64,000 nucleotides of DNA from NCBI GenBank assembly GCA_963682025.1, contig CAVMKG010000281.1, forward strand, positions 186,001 through 250,000. Reading direction: 5' to 3'. The translations under genes and the position numbers were made by a program. The DNA is from Cordilura impudica. Its lineage: Eukaryota > Arthropoda > Insecta > Diptera > Scathophagidae. Below are positions 34,207 to 46,095 of this stretch, piece after piece. The notes beneath the pieces are model-generated. The model was given only the letters and a program-made list of their open reading frames with translations, was not told the DNA's origin and made no database searches. Numbering within the stretch: the stretch's first letter is position 1; the number at the start of each line of letters is the position of its first letter.

Positions 34207-34312
34207 TTCATCTTTCATTTTTCATTTTTCATTTTTCATTTTTCATTTTTAATTTTTCATTTTCCATTTGTCATTTTTAATTTAAAATATTTCATTTTCC
34301 ATTTTCATTTTT

Positions 34313-34345
<33 letters not shown>

Positions 34346-34431
34346 TTCATTTTTCATTTTTCATTTTTCATTTTCCATTTTTCAATTTTGATTTTTCATT
34401 TTCCATTTTTCACTTTCTATTTTTCATTTTT

Positions 34432-34489
<58 letters not shown>

Positions 34490-34703
34490 ATTTTCATTTT
34501 TCATTTTTCATTTTTAAATTTCCATTTTCCATTTTTCAATTTTCAATTTTCATTTTTCATTTTTCATTTTTCATTTTTCATGTTCCATTTTCCAATTCTC
34601 ATTATCCATTTTTAATTTTTCATTTTCCATTTTCCATTTTCCATTTTGAATTTTCCATTTTCATTTTCCACTTTTCATTTTCCATTTTTATTTTTCATTT
34701 TTC

Positions 34704-34735
<32 letters not shown>

Positions 34736-34829
34736 TCCTTTTTCCATTTTTAATTTTTCAATTTTCAATATTCATTTTCCATTTTTCAATTTTCAATTTT
34801 CATTTTTCATTTACCATTTTTCATTTTCC

Positions 34830-34861
<32 letters not shown>

Positions 34862-35003
34862 TTCAATTTTCATTTTCCATTTTCCATTTTTCAATTTTCA
34901 ATTTTCATTTTTCATTTTTCATGTTCCATTTTCCAATTCTCATTATCCATTTTTAATTTTTAATTTTCCATTTTGAATTTTCCATTTTTATTTTTCATTT
35001 TTC

Positions 35004-35035
<32 letters not shown>

Positions 35036-35107
35036 TTCATTTTTCATTTTTCATTTTTCATTTTCCATTTCCGATTTTCAATTTTTCATTTTCATTTTTC
35101 ATTTTCC

Positions 35108-35139
<32 letters not shown>

Positions 35140-35360
35140 TTCATTTTTCATTTTTCATTTTCCTTTTTCCATTTTTAATTTTTCAATTTTCAATATTCAT
35201 TTTCCATTTTTCAATTTTCAATTTTCATTTTTCATTTTTCATTTACCATTTTTCATTTCCCATTTTCCATTTTTCATTTTTCATTTTTCAATTTTCATTT
35301 TCCATTTTTAATTTTGCACTTTTTATTTTTATTAATTTTTAATTTTTAATATTTAATTTT
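33790..35360 (+). repeat. Heptamer satellite array (T-rich strand)
   Basis: About 1.57 kb of period-7 repeat. From about 33868 to 34149 it is almost pure (AATTTTT)n, roughly 40 units. From 34150 to 35320 it is a mixture of CATTTTT and CATTTTC variants. A segment near 34470-34620 is repeated near 34830-34960. The Phe/His/Ile-rich frames (34388-34615, 34973-35311) are the satellite read in triplets. This array lacks the flanks that border the other three. Confidence 0.9.
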
Positions 35361-35484
35361 AATGATAAAAAAAAATATGTGGTAAAACTTGTTTAGGCCA
35401 ATGTAACACGTGCAGTATTAACATACACACAACTGTAATGACTTCAACAATACGAAGAATTACAACATATACAACATATCTTAA
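35361..35484. other. Short non-coding spacer
   Basis: Nothing recognised. Confidence 0.3.
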
Positions 35485-35868
35485 GAAAAACAACAAACAC
35501 ACTGAAAAATTTTATTTTTTCAAGAGTTTTTTCAAAGTTTCATTCATAGCTCGTGAACCCTTTGACCAATTTTGACAATTTTAAATAGCAACTCCTTTGG
35601 GATGTTAGTAAACGATTTTATACAAAAACGAGCGGTGTAGGTTAGATATTGACGGCGTGATCATGATTTCCACAGACAGACGGACAGACAGACAGACGGA
35701 CAGACAGACAGACGGACAGACGGCCATCGGTAAATCAACTTCCCTTTTTATAAGGATCAAGAAAATATATTTTTTTGGGGTCTCAGGAACTTATTTCGAT
35801 GCGTTACAAACGGAAGGACAAACCTATATATACCTTCTGCCACTGAGGTGTGGAGGGTATAAAAACAA
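35485..35868 (+). mobile_element. Mini-me family B copy
   Basis: Contains AGTTTCATTCATAGCTCG, a GACAGACGGACAGACAG tract (35670-35725), ATCGGTAAATCAACTTCCC and the 3' end GAGGTGTGGAGGGTATAAAA. The 5' end is diverged. Confidence 0.65.
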
Positions 35869-37635
35869 TAAATAAGAAATTATAAAAAATTCTTAATTCA
35901 AAGAAAAACAAACAGATATAAATTCAAATATTAAAAAAGTTTTATGGTAACCAACCGTGCCCAACATTGTTTATAATATTGAGTTTAAGACACAGATGGA
36001 GGGTACCGAAAAACCCGGCACAACACAAAACTTTTATTTGTTTTTCTCCATTTTGTAAATAATTATAAAATTTATAATAACTAAAATTTTCTTATTCGAA
36101 ATTTAATATAAATTTCTGAAATCGCCATGAAAACGGTGTTACAATAGTATTCTGATAAAATATATAAATATTTTCCTAACATTATTTAGTACATAATCAT
36201 AATCATTTTCAGCAATAATCACATTTAACCATCAGAAGCTCATATAGATTACGGTTTGCATACGATACAATTTTTACGGTTGGATGATTATACTAAGATG
36301 GGTTTTTTTTTTCCAAAAAGAAAAGACCTTTTGGTCATTATGGTTTTTTGTGTTAACTCTTGCGTGCTTGGTTAAACTTGTTAGTTTTTAAATGGTTTTC
36401 ACTGATTTGTTTTTTGCGTTGTACTATTGTTAGTCTTTTTTTTTTTTGTTTATTTTCATGTTCATGATGATGGCGATGCAAAAATTGTTTGCTTTTGTTC
36501 TGATTTTATGTTTGTATGATTTTATCTTTATTTTTATAAAGGCCGGAAAAATTCAATAAACACATTACGGTAAGTCTTAGCAACTATAAGATTTTGATAA
36601 TGATATAGGAAAATTTTAGTTAAGTCAATAACAATCAAAGGCAAATTTACAAACACATTTAGAAATGGTAACGGCTTGCTATACGGTTCAATCGTAATTG
36701 AATTATCTTATCAACGTGACTTGGTTATGCACGAACGGAATTGATTAAATTCTTAGTTTAAATATGTAGAATTTTCATGCTGACTTAACAAAGGTAGTTA
36801 ATCGTGTTATACAGAACAAATAAGGAATATAAAATAATTAACTGAAACAAATTGTGCTCTTAAATAATTTGCAAGTAATTATACAATAGCTAATTAAGAA
36901 CTTTGTGGCATTATTTCCATAAACGATATGTCAAAAATTTGAGGCAAATGGGACAAAGTAAACCCGTGTCTGACAGAGGACAAGGCGCAAATGGTAAAGA
37001 CTAAACTAAATTCATTTCATCTTGAACCTGACTAATTTCTTAGTCAATCGATAGAAACAAATATTTAACTAAACAAATAGCTTTTCTTATGAAAATATTG
37101 TTTTTATTAAGAAAATATTTGTTTTTTTTTTTCGTCTATTCGAAGTAGATATTCTTTAATACAAAGGCTTTAATGTTTTCTTTAATAATATGAGAATTTG
37201 TATTTTCAAATAATACCCGGCTTTGGTGAGCTAGTTTTTACTTGGGTGATTTCATGCCAACGTAAATTATAATTTAAACAGACCTCATTAGATGTAAATA
37301 AAACTTTAAGGCATAATTTTTCGTGGTAATGAAAGTGAGAATATATATTTTTAAAATATTTTTTCTTCATTTAATTAATTTAAAACATTTTAAAAACCCC
37401 CTCATTTTAGTTCCATAATTATTTAGAATCTTAAATATTGACCCTTTATTTTAAAAGACTGTAATTACGTTTAGGTTGATATAAATATGATTTTAGAATT
37501 TGAAAATGTTTTAGTTTTTAAATTTTATTCTAGAAAGATCGTAATATTTAAAAATTTGGAAAAAAAAAACGTGTTTTTTGAAATATTGCAGGGTGTATGT
37601 TTGAAACAGGGACCAAAAATAATTGTTTTTGATGT
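35869..37635. other. AT-rich non-coding DNA
   Basis: No gene, transposon protein or shared repeat recognised; possibly host intergenic or intronic sequence. Confidence 0.4.
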
Positions 37636-37739
37636 GTAAACGCGGGGATTAAAATCTATTTAACAATACAATCACAAAAACAGCGTAAGACGTAAGACAA
37701 AATCAGTGAGAATTGAGATTGTATTGGTGAAAAAATTAA

Positions 37740-39838
37740 TAACCTTTTTGAAACGAAAAATGAAAAAAGAAAAATAAAAAATTAAAAGTAAAAAATTAAA
37801 AGTGAAAAATAAAAATGAAAAATGAAAATAAGAAATAAAAAATGAAAAATTAAAAATGAAAAATAAAAAATGAAAAATGGAAAGTTAAAAATGAAAAATG
37901 AAAAATTTAAAATGAAAAATGAAAAATAAAAAAGAAAAAAAATTAAAAATAAAAAATGAAAAATCAAAAATAAAAAATGAAAAATAAAATATAAAAAAAA
38001 AAAATGAAAAATGACAAACGAAAAACAAAAAATTAAAAATATAAAAAATGAAAAATTAAAAATAACAATGAAAAAGAAAAATGAAAGATGAAAAATAAAA
38101 AATGAAAAATAAAAAATTAAAAATAAAAATGGAAAATGAAATTGAAAAATAAAAATGGAAACAAAAATTGAAAAATTAAAAATAAAAAATGAAAAATGAA
38201 AAATAAAAAAAAAAATAAAAAAAAAATAATGAAAAATCAAAAATGAAAATTAAAAAATTAAAAAAAAATGAAAAATGAAATTGAAAAATAAAAATGGAAA
38301 TTAAAATTGAAAAATGAAAATTTAAAAATGAAAAATGAAAAAATAAATAATGAAAAATAAAAAAGAAAAATGAAAAACAAATAATTAAAAATAAAAAATG
38401 AAATTGAAAAAATTAAAATTAAAAATGGAAATAGAAATTGAAAAATTAAAAATAAAAAATGAAAAATGAAATATAAAAAATAAATAATGAAAAATAAAAA
38501 ATGGAAAATGAAAATTAAAAAACTAAAAATAAAAAATTTAAAAAAAAATTAAAAATGAAATTGAAAAATAAAAATGGAAATAAAAATTGAAAAACTAAGA
38601 ATAAAAACTGAAAGATGAAAAATGAAAAATAAAAAATAAATAATGAAAAATAAAAAATGAAAAATGAAAATTAAAAAACTAAAAATAAAAATATTAAAAA
38701 AAAAATTAAAAATGAAATTGAAAAATAAAAATGGAAATGGAAATAAAAATTGAAAAACTAAGAATAAAAAATGAAAGATGAAAAATGAAAAATAAAAAGT
38801 AAATAATGAAAAATAAAAAATGAAAAATGAAAACCAAAAAATATAAAAAATGAAAAATTAAAAATAAAAACGAAAAATAAAAATGAAAAAGAAAAATGAA
38901 AAATGGAAAATAAAAAATGCAAAATAAAAAAAAAAAAAATAAAAATAAAAAATGAAAAATAAAAACTGAATAATGAAAAATGAAAAAAAAAATTAAAAAT
39001 GAAAAATGAAATTGAAAAATAAAAATGGAAATAAAAATTGAAAAATTAAAAATAAAAAATGAAAAATAAAATTAAATAATGAGAAATAAAAAATGAAAAA
39101 TGAAAAATGAAACATGAAAATGAAAAATGAAAAATAAAAAATGAATAATGAAAAATGAAAAATGATAAATAAATATAAAAAATAAAAAATTAAAAATAAC
39201 AAATGAAAAATGAAATTTAAAAATAAAAATGGAAATAAAAATTGAAAAATGATAAAAAAAAAATTTTAAAAGAAAAATGAAAAATAAAAAAGAAAAAAGA
39301 AAAAATGAAAAATGAAAATGAAAAATTAAAAATGAAAAATAAAAATGAGAGATGAGAAATGAAAAATAAAAAAATAATATTGAAAAATGAAAACTAAAAA
39401 TGCAAAATGAAAAATTAAAAATTAAAAATAAAAAATGAAAAATGAAATTGAAAAATAAAAATTGAAAAATGAACAATGTAAAATAAAAAATAAATAATGA
39501 AAAATAAAAAATGAAAAATGAAAATTAAAAAATTAAAAATAAAAAATATCAAAAAAAGTGAAAAATGAAATTGAAAAATAAAAATGGAAATAAAAATTGA
39601 AAAATGAAAAATAAAAAATGAATAATGAAAAATGAAAAAATAAATAATGAAAAATGAAAATGAAAAATGAAAAATGAAAAACGAAAAATTTAAAGTGAAA
39701 AATGAAAAATTGAAAATTAAAAATAAAAAATGAATATAAAATGAAAAATGAAAAACAAAAAATGAAAAATAGAAAACTAAAAATGAAAATTAAAAATAAA
39801 AAATGAAAATTAAATATGGAAAATGAAAAATTAAAAAT
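37740..39838 (+). repeat. Heptamer satellite array (A-rich strand)
   Basis: About 2.1 kb of irregular ATGAAAA, ATAAAAA and ATTAAAA heptamers. A longer-period unit of about 200 bp beginning near GAAATTGAAAAATAAAAATGG recurs (about 38280, 38560, 38715, 39008, 39445, 39565), so the array also has higher-order structure. Minus-strand Phe-rich frames are artefacts. Confidence 0.85.
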
Positions 39839-39981
39839 TAACCAATTGAAATAATAAGTAATAATAAATCTTTTGATATTAGCAGAGCCCCTGCAGTTGA
39901 TTGCTATAAGTGATAGTTGACGCACTTTAAAAAAAAAAAAATGGATTTCATATTATCTGGATCTTAACATAATTAAAAATA

Positions 39982-40341
39982 CCAGCAGATTCCAGCGCTC
40001 GAAATTCGAATGCAATTTCTAGGAAGCTTTTTTTAAACTTAGCCAATTCACAAACCAACACTTTTATGGTTAACTATTATTGTGAAGGAAGATAACAAAC
40101 TCATTAAAAAACACATTAACAAATAAAACACATATAGCATATGTGTAATTTTATGTATGTGTTAGTAGCAACTTTAAATGCAATTTACTCAAAATAAAGG
40201 AAAAAATTTAAAAATCTGTAAATCTGCAAAACGGCTAAAAAGAAATACCTTTCAAATAATATACGTTTGGTCAAAGACGGGATAAAACGGTAAAGCAAAA
40301 CATCGCTCACAAGAAATCGCCTAGCATATTAATATTATTGA
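39982..40341 (-). mobile_element. Small non-autonomous Helitron, copy 2
   Basis: On the minus strand it begins TCAATAATATTAATATGC at 40341 and ends GAATCTGCTGG at 39982 (the CTRR rule allows CTGG), with A before and T after. The hairpin CTCGAAATTCGA lies just before the end. Confidence 0.8.
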
Positions 40342-40574
40342 TATGGTTATGTCTTACCCGTGAAGTTTATAAGAATGGGAATTAGTTTATAACAAAATAC
40401 TGTTGTTTGTATTGAATTAAAACTGGTCTTTAATTCCGCTAGGCTATCTGAAGTTTTCTTACGTTTCATCCCCAACCGTACTTATGATGTCAAACGCCGC
40501 AAGGTAGTCTAATAAAAAGTGAGATTTTAAAAAAGTGCCATAACGCAATCTTTAATTACTAGATGTTTACACAT

Positions 40575-41560
40575 CTCCCTGTGATTGGACTTCTTTCGGA
40601 AGAGAAGTTCACGCTAAAATTCGCTTTATCTGTTTTAGGGAATTTTTAACCATTATCATAAAATATATAATACTTTCGTCACCGTAACCAATATGAGTGA
40701 AAAACATATTTTTTTTGGTTATGAATAGCTACTATTATAGGATAGTTTTGTATGAAATTTTTTTATAAATAATATATTATTTAATTAAAAAGTAGTTTAA
40801 TTAAAGAAGTATACGATATAAATCTGGGTAGCGATAACCAACAAATCAAATTACTTTCGGTAATGGCTACTAGTAACCAAGCAATTTATTTTCATAACCA
40901 AAAAAAAAAAAAAAACAATATTTGCGATGACTAAATTAAATGATAACCAAAATTAAATATACATTACGACAATGGTTGATAATAAACACTTTTTTACTTC
41001 ATCAATGTTGATGGTTAATTAAATCTTTTCGTTATTTCTCTTATAAGTGTTACGTCCCTGGTTTGAAATCTTTAGATTGGAATCTCGTTAATTCTTTTTC
41101 AATTGGCGTTCCTAATTCAGCATTACTGTATATAGAAATTACACAATATATTTTTTAAGAGTTTAGGCTATATTATCCATTTCTACTTAAACACTTAATA
41201 CAATTTTTATAATTAATTTTCAATTTTATTAAATTTGTGTGAAGTTGGACTGTGCTCAGCAGTTCTGAATAAAATTAAGCATTGTTTATTTTAAATTACA
41301 AAATTTTGATTTATATATTTTTTTAAGAAAGTACAAATAATTTATAAATTTTTTTTGCAACGACGCCAACTTTTTCCATGGTAAAAGTGCAAAACAGCAG
41401 CCCAAAGAGCGCTGAAAGCAACAATTTCGAACGAAGTTAAAAGCTCTAGTTTAATGTTTGTTAAAAAAATTAAATTAATTTTCAAATTATTATGTATTAT
41501 TTTTTCATCTGAAATCATTAATCATTAAATGAAATGTTGAAAGTGTTTATCAATAATAAA
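40575..41560. other. AT-rich non-coding DNA
   Basis: Nothing recognised. Confidence 0.4.
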
Positions 41561-41605
41561 CAAGTAACAAAATTATAGTCGGTCTAGACCGAATTAATTA
41601 AATAC
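41561..41605 (+). mobile_element. Mini-me family A 5'-end fragment
   Basis: ACAAGTAACAAAATTATAG followed by TCGGTCTAGACCGA is the first 40 bases of family A; the rest is absent. Confidence 0.75.
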
Positions 41606-41994
41606 AGACTTGCTCTCATCCTCAAAATAATCAGATTTATGCGTAAGTGCAATTATCCTATACTTTTTAATAGTCGAGATAAGTACTCAAAAAGTTTCTT
41701 GTGGCTTCGAGTGCCAGAGCCGTCTCAAACGATTTTTCTTTAACAACAAAAGCGACATATTCAACTGAAGCGACATATCCAGAATTGCTTTAATGGCTCT
41801 TTCTATAGAAAGGCATCATCTGGTTTGCGCAGCAATAGAATTTTTTTTACTCATATTAGAATTGTTATTAAAAAAATTATAATAGAACCAATTATTTACT
41901 CTTTGACTAAAAAGTTTAAATTTGAAGGGAAGTTGTTCAAATATCTATAGTTTTGTTTAAAATGAACTGACATTAATACAAGGACACTTAAAGC
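41606..41994. other. Non-coding DNA
   Basis: Nothing recognised up to the hAT target duplication CTTAAAGC at 41987-41994. Confidence 0.4.
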
Positions 41995-42710
41995 CAGGGC
42001 TGGGGAGCGGGAGTAATATTGACCTAGCTCCAGCTCCGGCTCCTATGATAGATACGTATTTTTGAAAACTTTTGTTGTGTATTTTATTTTATTATTTTGT
42101 TTATTTTAATTTACAAACTGTGATTTACTTTTTTAATCTATTAAAATATTTGAAGTAGAAAACTACAAAGTGTTTTTCTTTTAGAATTGAAAAGTTAAGA
42201 AAAGACTTTTACTTTATAAGGAAATAATATTTTAGTAATCTTATTGAAAAGTGCATATAAAATAAATTTAATTTAGTTTTTGAATGTACATACATATGTA
42301 TTGTTACAAAAATTCTACCAAATTTATGTGAATTTTTTAATATCTTAATGACTTTGCCAAATTCATCAGCTTATGTTGAACGAATGTCTAGTCAAATAAA
42401 CCTTAATAAAACTGAAGTTAGAAATTCACTGGAAATAAAAACCCTGGAAGGGATTTTATTTTCAAAGGATTATCTAAAAGATCATTAAATCGTTTTGTTG
42501 AAGACTGTTTTGTATTGTACAAAAGTTAGTTTTTATCAATAAAAAGATATTGTTTATTGAACTCGAAATTTGTTTTTAATCGTTTTTCATCGTAACTATT
42601 TTTTTGAAACTCGGTTTTTTTTTCTAAATTTTGACTGAGGAGCCGGAGCCGAAGCAAAATTGGCTTTTTTCCAGCTCCAGCTCCGCTCCGACTCCAGCTC
42701 CCCAGCCCTC
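41995..42710 (+). mobile_element. Short hAT element with GGAGC-rich ends
   Basis: Starts CAGGGCTGGGGAGC at 41995 and ends GCTCCCCAGCCCTC at 42710, inverted repeats of 13-14 bp. The flanking octamers CTTAAAGC and CTTATAGC differ by one base, as expected for an aged 8-bp hAT duplication. Subterminal regions repeat GCTCC/GGAGC (42030-42050, 42637-42700). Between them is a fragment of hAT transposase. It is an internally deleted element. Confidence 0.85.
42348..42488 (+). pseudogene. hAT transposase dimerisation-domain fragment
   Basis: A 46-codon frame reads LPNSSAYVERMSSQINLNKT, EVRNSLEIKTLEGILFSKDY. It matches the carboxy-terminal hAT dimerisation motif (SSAxVERxFSxxNxxKTxxRNxL) and stops at 42486. 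No catalytic RNase H-like domain is present upstream within the element. Confidence 0.7.
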
Positions 42711-43059
42711 CTTATAGCACAAAAAAAGAAAACTGAAATGCATACATTTGGCGCATTTTTAGGAAGGTGTTAAATGGCTAGATAAAATCGCTAACTTGGC
42801 ATTGCTGATATTTAAGTCTTTGTAGCCTGAAAAGTGTAAAGTGAATTCTTAGGTATTAAATTTAAATTTAATTTCTTTGGTTGATTTGACTTTAACTGAA
42901 CAATATCTTATATATTGTAATTACTAATTCTCATGAAAATCTTAATCTTATATTTGATCTCTGACTTCTAAGTGGCCCTGCTTAACGTTACCCGCTTATC
43001 TTCAAATTTTCTCGATATTAAATAAATTTGAATTTCAGTATATAGCTTGAAGGGTTCGA
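42711..43059. other. Non-coding DNA
   Basis: Nothing recognised beyond the hAT target duplication at its start. Confidence 0.4.
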
Positions 43060-43455
43060 AGAATTTGATAGACAACATGTACGTTAGCGTGGTTCTACTT
43101 TATAAAGACATTTTTTAAATGGCGATTTTGGGGCCTTTCCTTTCTATATAAAACTAATAAATGTGAATTTTGGGGACAATCGGATAAAGAAACGTCGCAC
43201 CTGAAATCGATTGAAAATATCAAGTATATTTGTATGGGGAAAATATGACTTCCCCCCCCCCCAGATTTAATGCAAATTTCGTTCTATAGTTTAATTTCTT
43301 CTGACAGGTTGTTATATGAATCAATTTAAGTATCCAAATATCTTTTCAAAAAGCTATATAACTTCAAAATCAAATAAAACCTCACCAAGAAATAGCAAAT
43401 GCCCCTCCCCACTTTTGTGCCTAAAACACTAGGATATGACATTTGATGGCTCTTT
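43060..43455 (-). repeat. R3 fragment, inverted
   Basis: In reverse complement this matches 1770-1985 and the distal R3 part at 49510-50090 (anchors ACTATAGAACGAAATTTGC, CCCCAAAATTCACAT, ATTAGTTTTATATAGAAAG). It lacks the MITE found at 49561-49976, so it is that MITE's empty site. Confidence 0.7.
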
Positions 43456-43497
43456 CTCAAAGTATATAATAAATAAAAAAAATCGAAGAAATTCTGA

Positions 43498-44390
43498 CAG
43501 ATTCGAAATAAAGAAAAACATTTGACATTTGCAATTAATACCTAAAGAAAACTGCAAAATACAGGAATTTATCTGCAACTAGCCTGTCACACTAGATGTT
43601 TAATAAATTTGGTAAACAAAATAAATGAAATATTTAGCTAAATTCCTTTTAAAATAGTCAGTTATGCAAATTCATATTTGTATTTAATCTATCCCTTTTT
43701 ATTTCGAGCACATAATAAAGTAATTTATTTAATTTATATTTAAACCAAATCTTAATAGAAAAACAAAACTTTGTGGTTGATGACTTGCAAAAACTTAATT
43801 TTGTGTTATGAATAACATAAGTGTAATCGTTTAATAAAGGCATAGAAAGAACAATAGAAGAATATTTATTCAAATTGTTAATATATTTGAAAATTATGCT
43901 GGTTAAACATAACAATTTTGTTGCATAAACATTTTGTTTGTAAAGAAATTTATTTACACAAACCTGCAGGGATACCAAGCATAACAATAGGGTGTGGTGA
44001 AAAAAAAAAAAATATTTTAGTGGAAAAAATTACGATCTTGTGTTTTAGCTTAATAATGGAAAAATTCTGCTTCAGATCCATTTGAGTTAAAACGGGTCTT
44101 CGGTAGCAATTTTTATTAAACCATTGACGTTGAATTTATTCCTAACAGAATACACAATTTTATTTTTTAGGTATATGTCCTTAAGAAGGATAGTAATCAA
44201 AATCTGTCCAATGGCATGGATTTCAGTGCTTGTTGCACAAAAGCAGGTTTGGCCACTTTAGTAATGAAATAATGTCTTTCATTTGAATTGAAAAGTAACG
44301 AAAAGTATGAAGAAACTCATTTGAAATATTCAAACATTCAAATTGACTCCAATGATTTTGCGACCAACTATAACTATATTCTAAACATTA
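43498..44390 (+). repeat. Unnamed repeat R900, copy 3
   Basis: Matches 12745-13660 throughout (TCTGCAACTAGCCTGTCAC, TATGCTGGTTAAACATAAC, CTCCAATGATTTTGCGACC), ending near ATTCTAAACATTAG. There is no Tc1 insertion here. A 109-codon minus-strand frame covers part of it, but the other copies do not keep it open. Confidence 0.75.
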
Positions 44391-44451
44391 GACCGGTCGC
44401 AGCTTGTATGGATTTTTTTTTTAATTCTCAATATATGCGCTTTCTAAAATA

Positions 44452-45655
44452 CAGTGTTGCCATTTTGGCATTTTTAGTTGCTAGATTTAGCAAATTTTTT
44501 TGTCGTTTAGCATCCAAAATTTATGAAAAGATGCTAGATGCTAACTTAGCATTTTTTGTATTAATAAAAAGTTGCTTTTAGCATCTTTTTTTTTTGATTT
44601 TTTTCATTATTTTTGAATACACAATTTTGATTTTAATGGTATTGATATGTTTTAATTTATCAAAGCGTAATACGAGAATTTTTGGTACTATTCTTTTTAC
44701 CACTCTGCTGCACGTCTTTCAACAAATATAACAAAACATTTTGAAATAATGAATTAAAAAGTCGATTGCCAAAACATATTATTGTATTAAAAAAATTGCA
44801 AAATTTTCAATACAAAACACAATAAACCGGGTAAAAAACCGATAGCCAATATATTGGAAGAGTTTTAACTTAGATAATCTGAAACAGTAAAAATTCAAAT
44901 CCAAGAGAGTTATATCACAGAACAACATTGGGATACAACACTGAATACAACCTTTTTTATGGATTGAAGTTAACAAAAATTCTATTGGCGAAAATCCATT
45001 TAAAGAGTTATCAATATTTGTGTTGTCTTTATTAGTTTTATCTTTCTCAAAAGCCGAAGCTGAACGTTTGTTTAGTTCAATGGCTTTATTTAAAAGCAAA
45101 TGTTGAACATAATAAAATCCGAGTTGTTATGTTCTGTAATACGTATAAAAGAAGGTTTGAAAATTAAAAATGGGTGCTTTTATACTTACAATATACCGAG
45201 CGATGACGTTGATAAAAGTCGATCGTCAGAAAAATATCAGAGCCAAAAAGAACATCTTCATCTTCACATCACAGAAAAATTAGATTTCATAAATCAATTA
45301 TTATAATATAATCGTATCTTTTGATAACGTAAATTCTGTTATATTTAAAATTAAAAAAAAAAAATTCCTCTAAAATTAAAAATATTTAATTTAAAATTAA
45401 AAAAATCAATTTGATGATAAAAAAAAATAGAGATGAAATCCAAAATTATTTTAATTAAAATTTAAAAAATATAAATCGAAACTTATGTTTTATATTAATT
45501 TTTCGATTCAAAAACCAAACAATTTATTAATAAGTATTTAATTTTTCAATATAAAGGTAATTAAATATGGAAAAAAATTATCATCTCTTTTTTGACACCA
45601 GTACGTGTTAGCATCTTTTTTGCAATCTTTGCAATTTCAAATTATGGCAACACCG
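44452..45655 (+). mobile_element. hAT element with perfect 8-bp target duplication
   Basis: Starts CAGTGTTGCCAT and ends ATGGCAACACCG (11 of 12 bases paired), flanked by identical CTAAAATA at 44444-44451 and 45656-45663. At 1204 bp it is shorter than an autonomous hAT. Subterminal GCATCTTTT/AAAAGATGC motifs occur near both ends (44525, 44580, 45610). It retains the last part of a transposase gene. Confidence 0.9.
44790..45306 (+). pseudogene. hAT transposase, C-terminal relic
   Basis: Plus-strand text gives GENPFKELSIFVLSLLVLSF and SKAEAERLFSSMALFKSK at 44990-45105. After a frame change, IIKSELLCSVIRIKEGLKIK and YTYNIPSDDV follow at 45106-45225. This is the hAT dimerisation domain and its usual tail, ending at 45304. 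Text upstream to about 44790 is recognisable only in pieces (SFNLDNL). The DDE-type catalytic core is missing. Confidence 0.75.
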
Positions 45656-45663
45656 CTAAAATA

Positions 45664-45899
45664 TGAGGTTTGCTGTCATAAATGAAGTCTTAATTTTTTA
45701 CCTCGATCCGGCGGTGCCTTCTGGTGCCTAGTGGAGCCCAAAGTACCCGATATTATGAAAAAACACACATTTAGTTATTATTTTTATTTTATTTTTTATT
45801 ATAACTTTGCGGTAGGAAAATATAACTCATTGGATCAAAAAAAAAATTTAATTATCTAGTAAGTATTCTTATGCTGAATTTAATTTCAAAATTTTATAA
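45664..45899. other. Non-coding DNA
   Basis: Nothing recognised after the hAT target duplication. Confidence 0.35.
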
Positions 45900-46095
45900 A
45901 GTAGAGCCGGAAATCGATTGAAATTTTCAAGTGTGTTTGTATGGGAAAAATATGACTATTTTTCAGATTTAACGTAAATTTCGTTCTATAAAAAGCTATA
46001 TAGCTCCAAAATCGAATAAAAATTCGCCAAGAAATAGCAAATTCCCAGAACACTTTTGTGCCGAAAAATACTGGGAAATTTTTTCAACTTTAAAT
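45900..46095 (-). repeat. R3 fragment, inverted
   Basis: The reverse complement of 1790-1985: AAATTTCGTTCTATAAAAAG and CACTTTTGTGCCGAAAAA. A second inverted R3 piece, 2.5 kb from the one at 43060. Confidence 0.65.

Larger units (their letters stand above)
37636..40574 (+). mobile_element. Heptamer-array element, copy 1 (contains a small Helitron)
   Basis: The left flank starts ATGTGTAAAC at about 37639 and continues ACAATACAATCACAAAAACA and GTAAGACGTAAGACAAAATC. A heptamer array (37740-39838) follows, then a right flank with TTAACCAATTGAAATAATAA and GCAGTTGATTGCTATAAGTG. The element ends at TAGATGTTTACACAT (40560-40574), the inverted counterpart of the start. The same order, inverted, is found at 50332-51355. 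No protein is encoded. The Helitron at 39982-40341 interrupts the right flank. Confidence 0.7.

Noticed and set aside
34388..35311. Phe/His/Ile/Ser-rich open frames resembling multi-pass membrane proteins
   Set aside because: They are the CATTTTT heptamer read in triplets; the same appears at 37782-38240, 38993-39925, 50567-50779, 53568-54581 and 56694-56948.
43658..43987. 109-codon minus-strand frame in repeat R900
   Set aside because: The corresponding part of copy 1 keeps only a 63-codon frame and copy 2 none, so coding is not conserved.
44779..45099. 106-codon minus-strand frame
   Set aside because: It is the antisense shadow of the hAT transposase tail on the plus strand.
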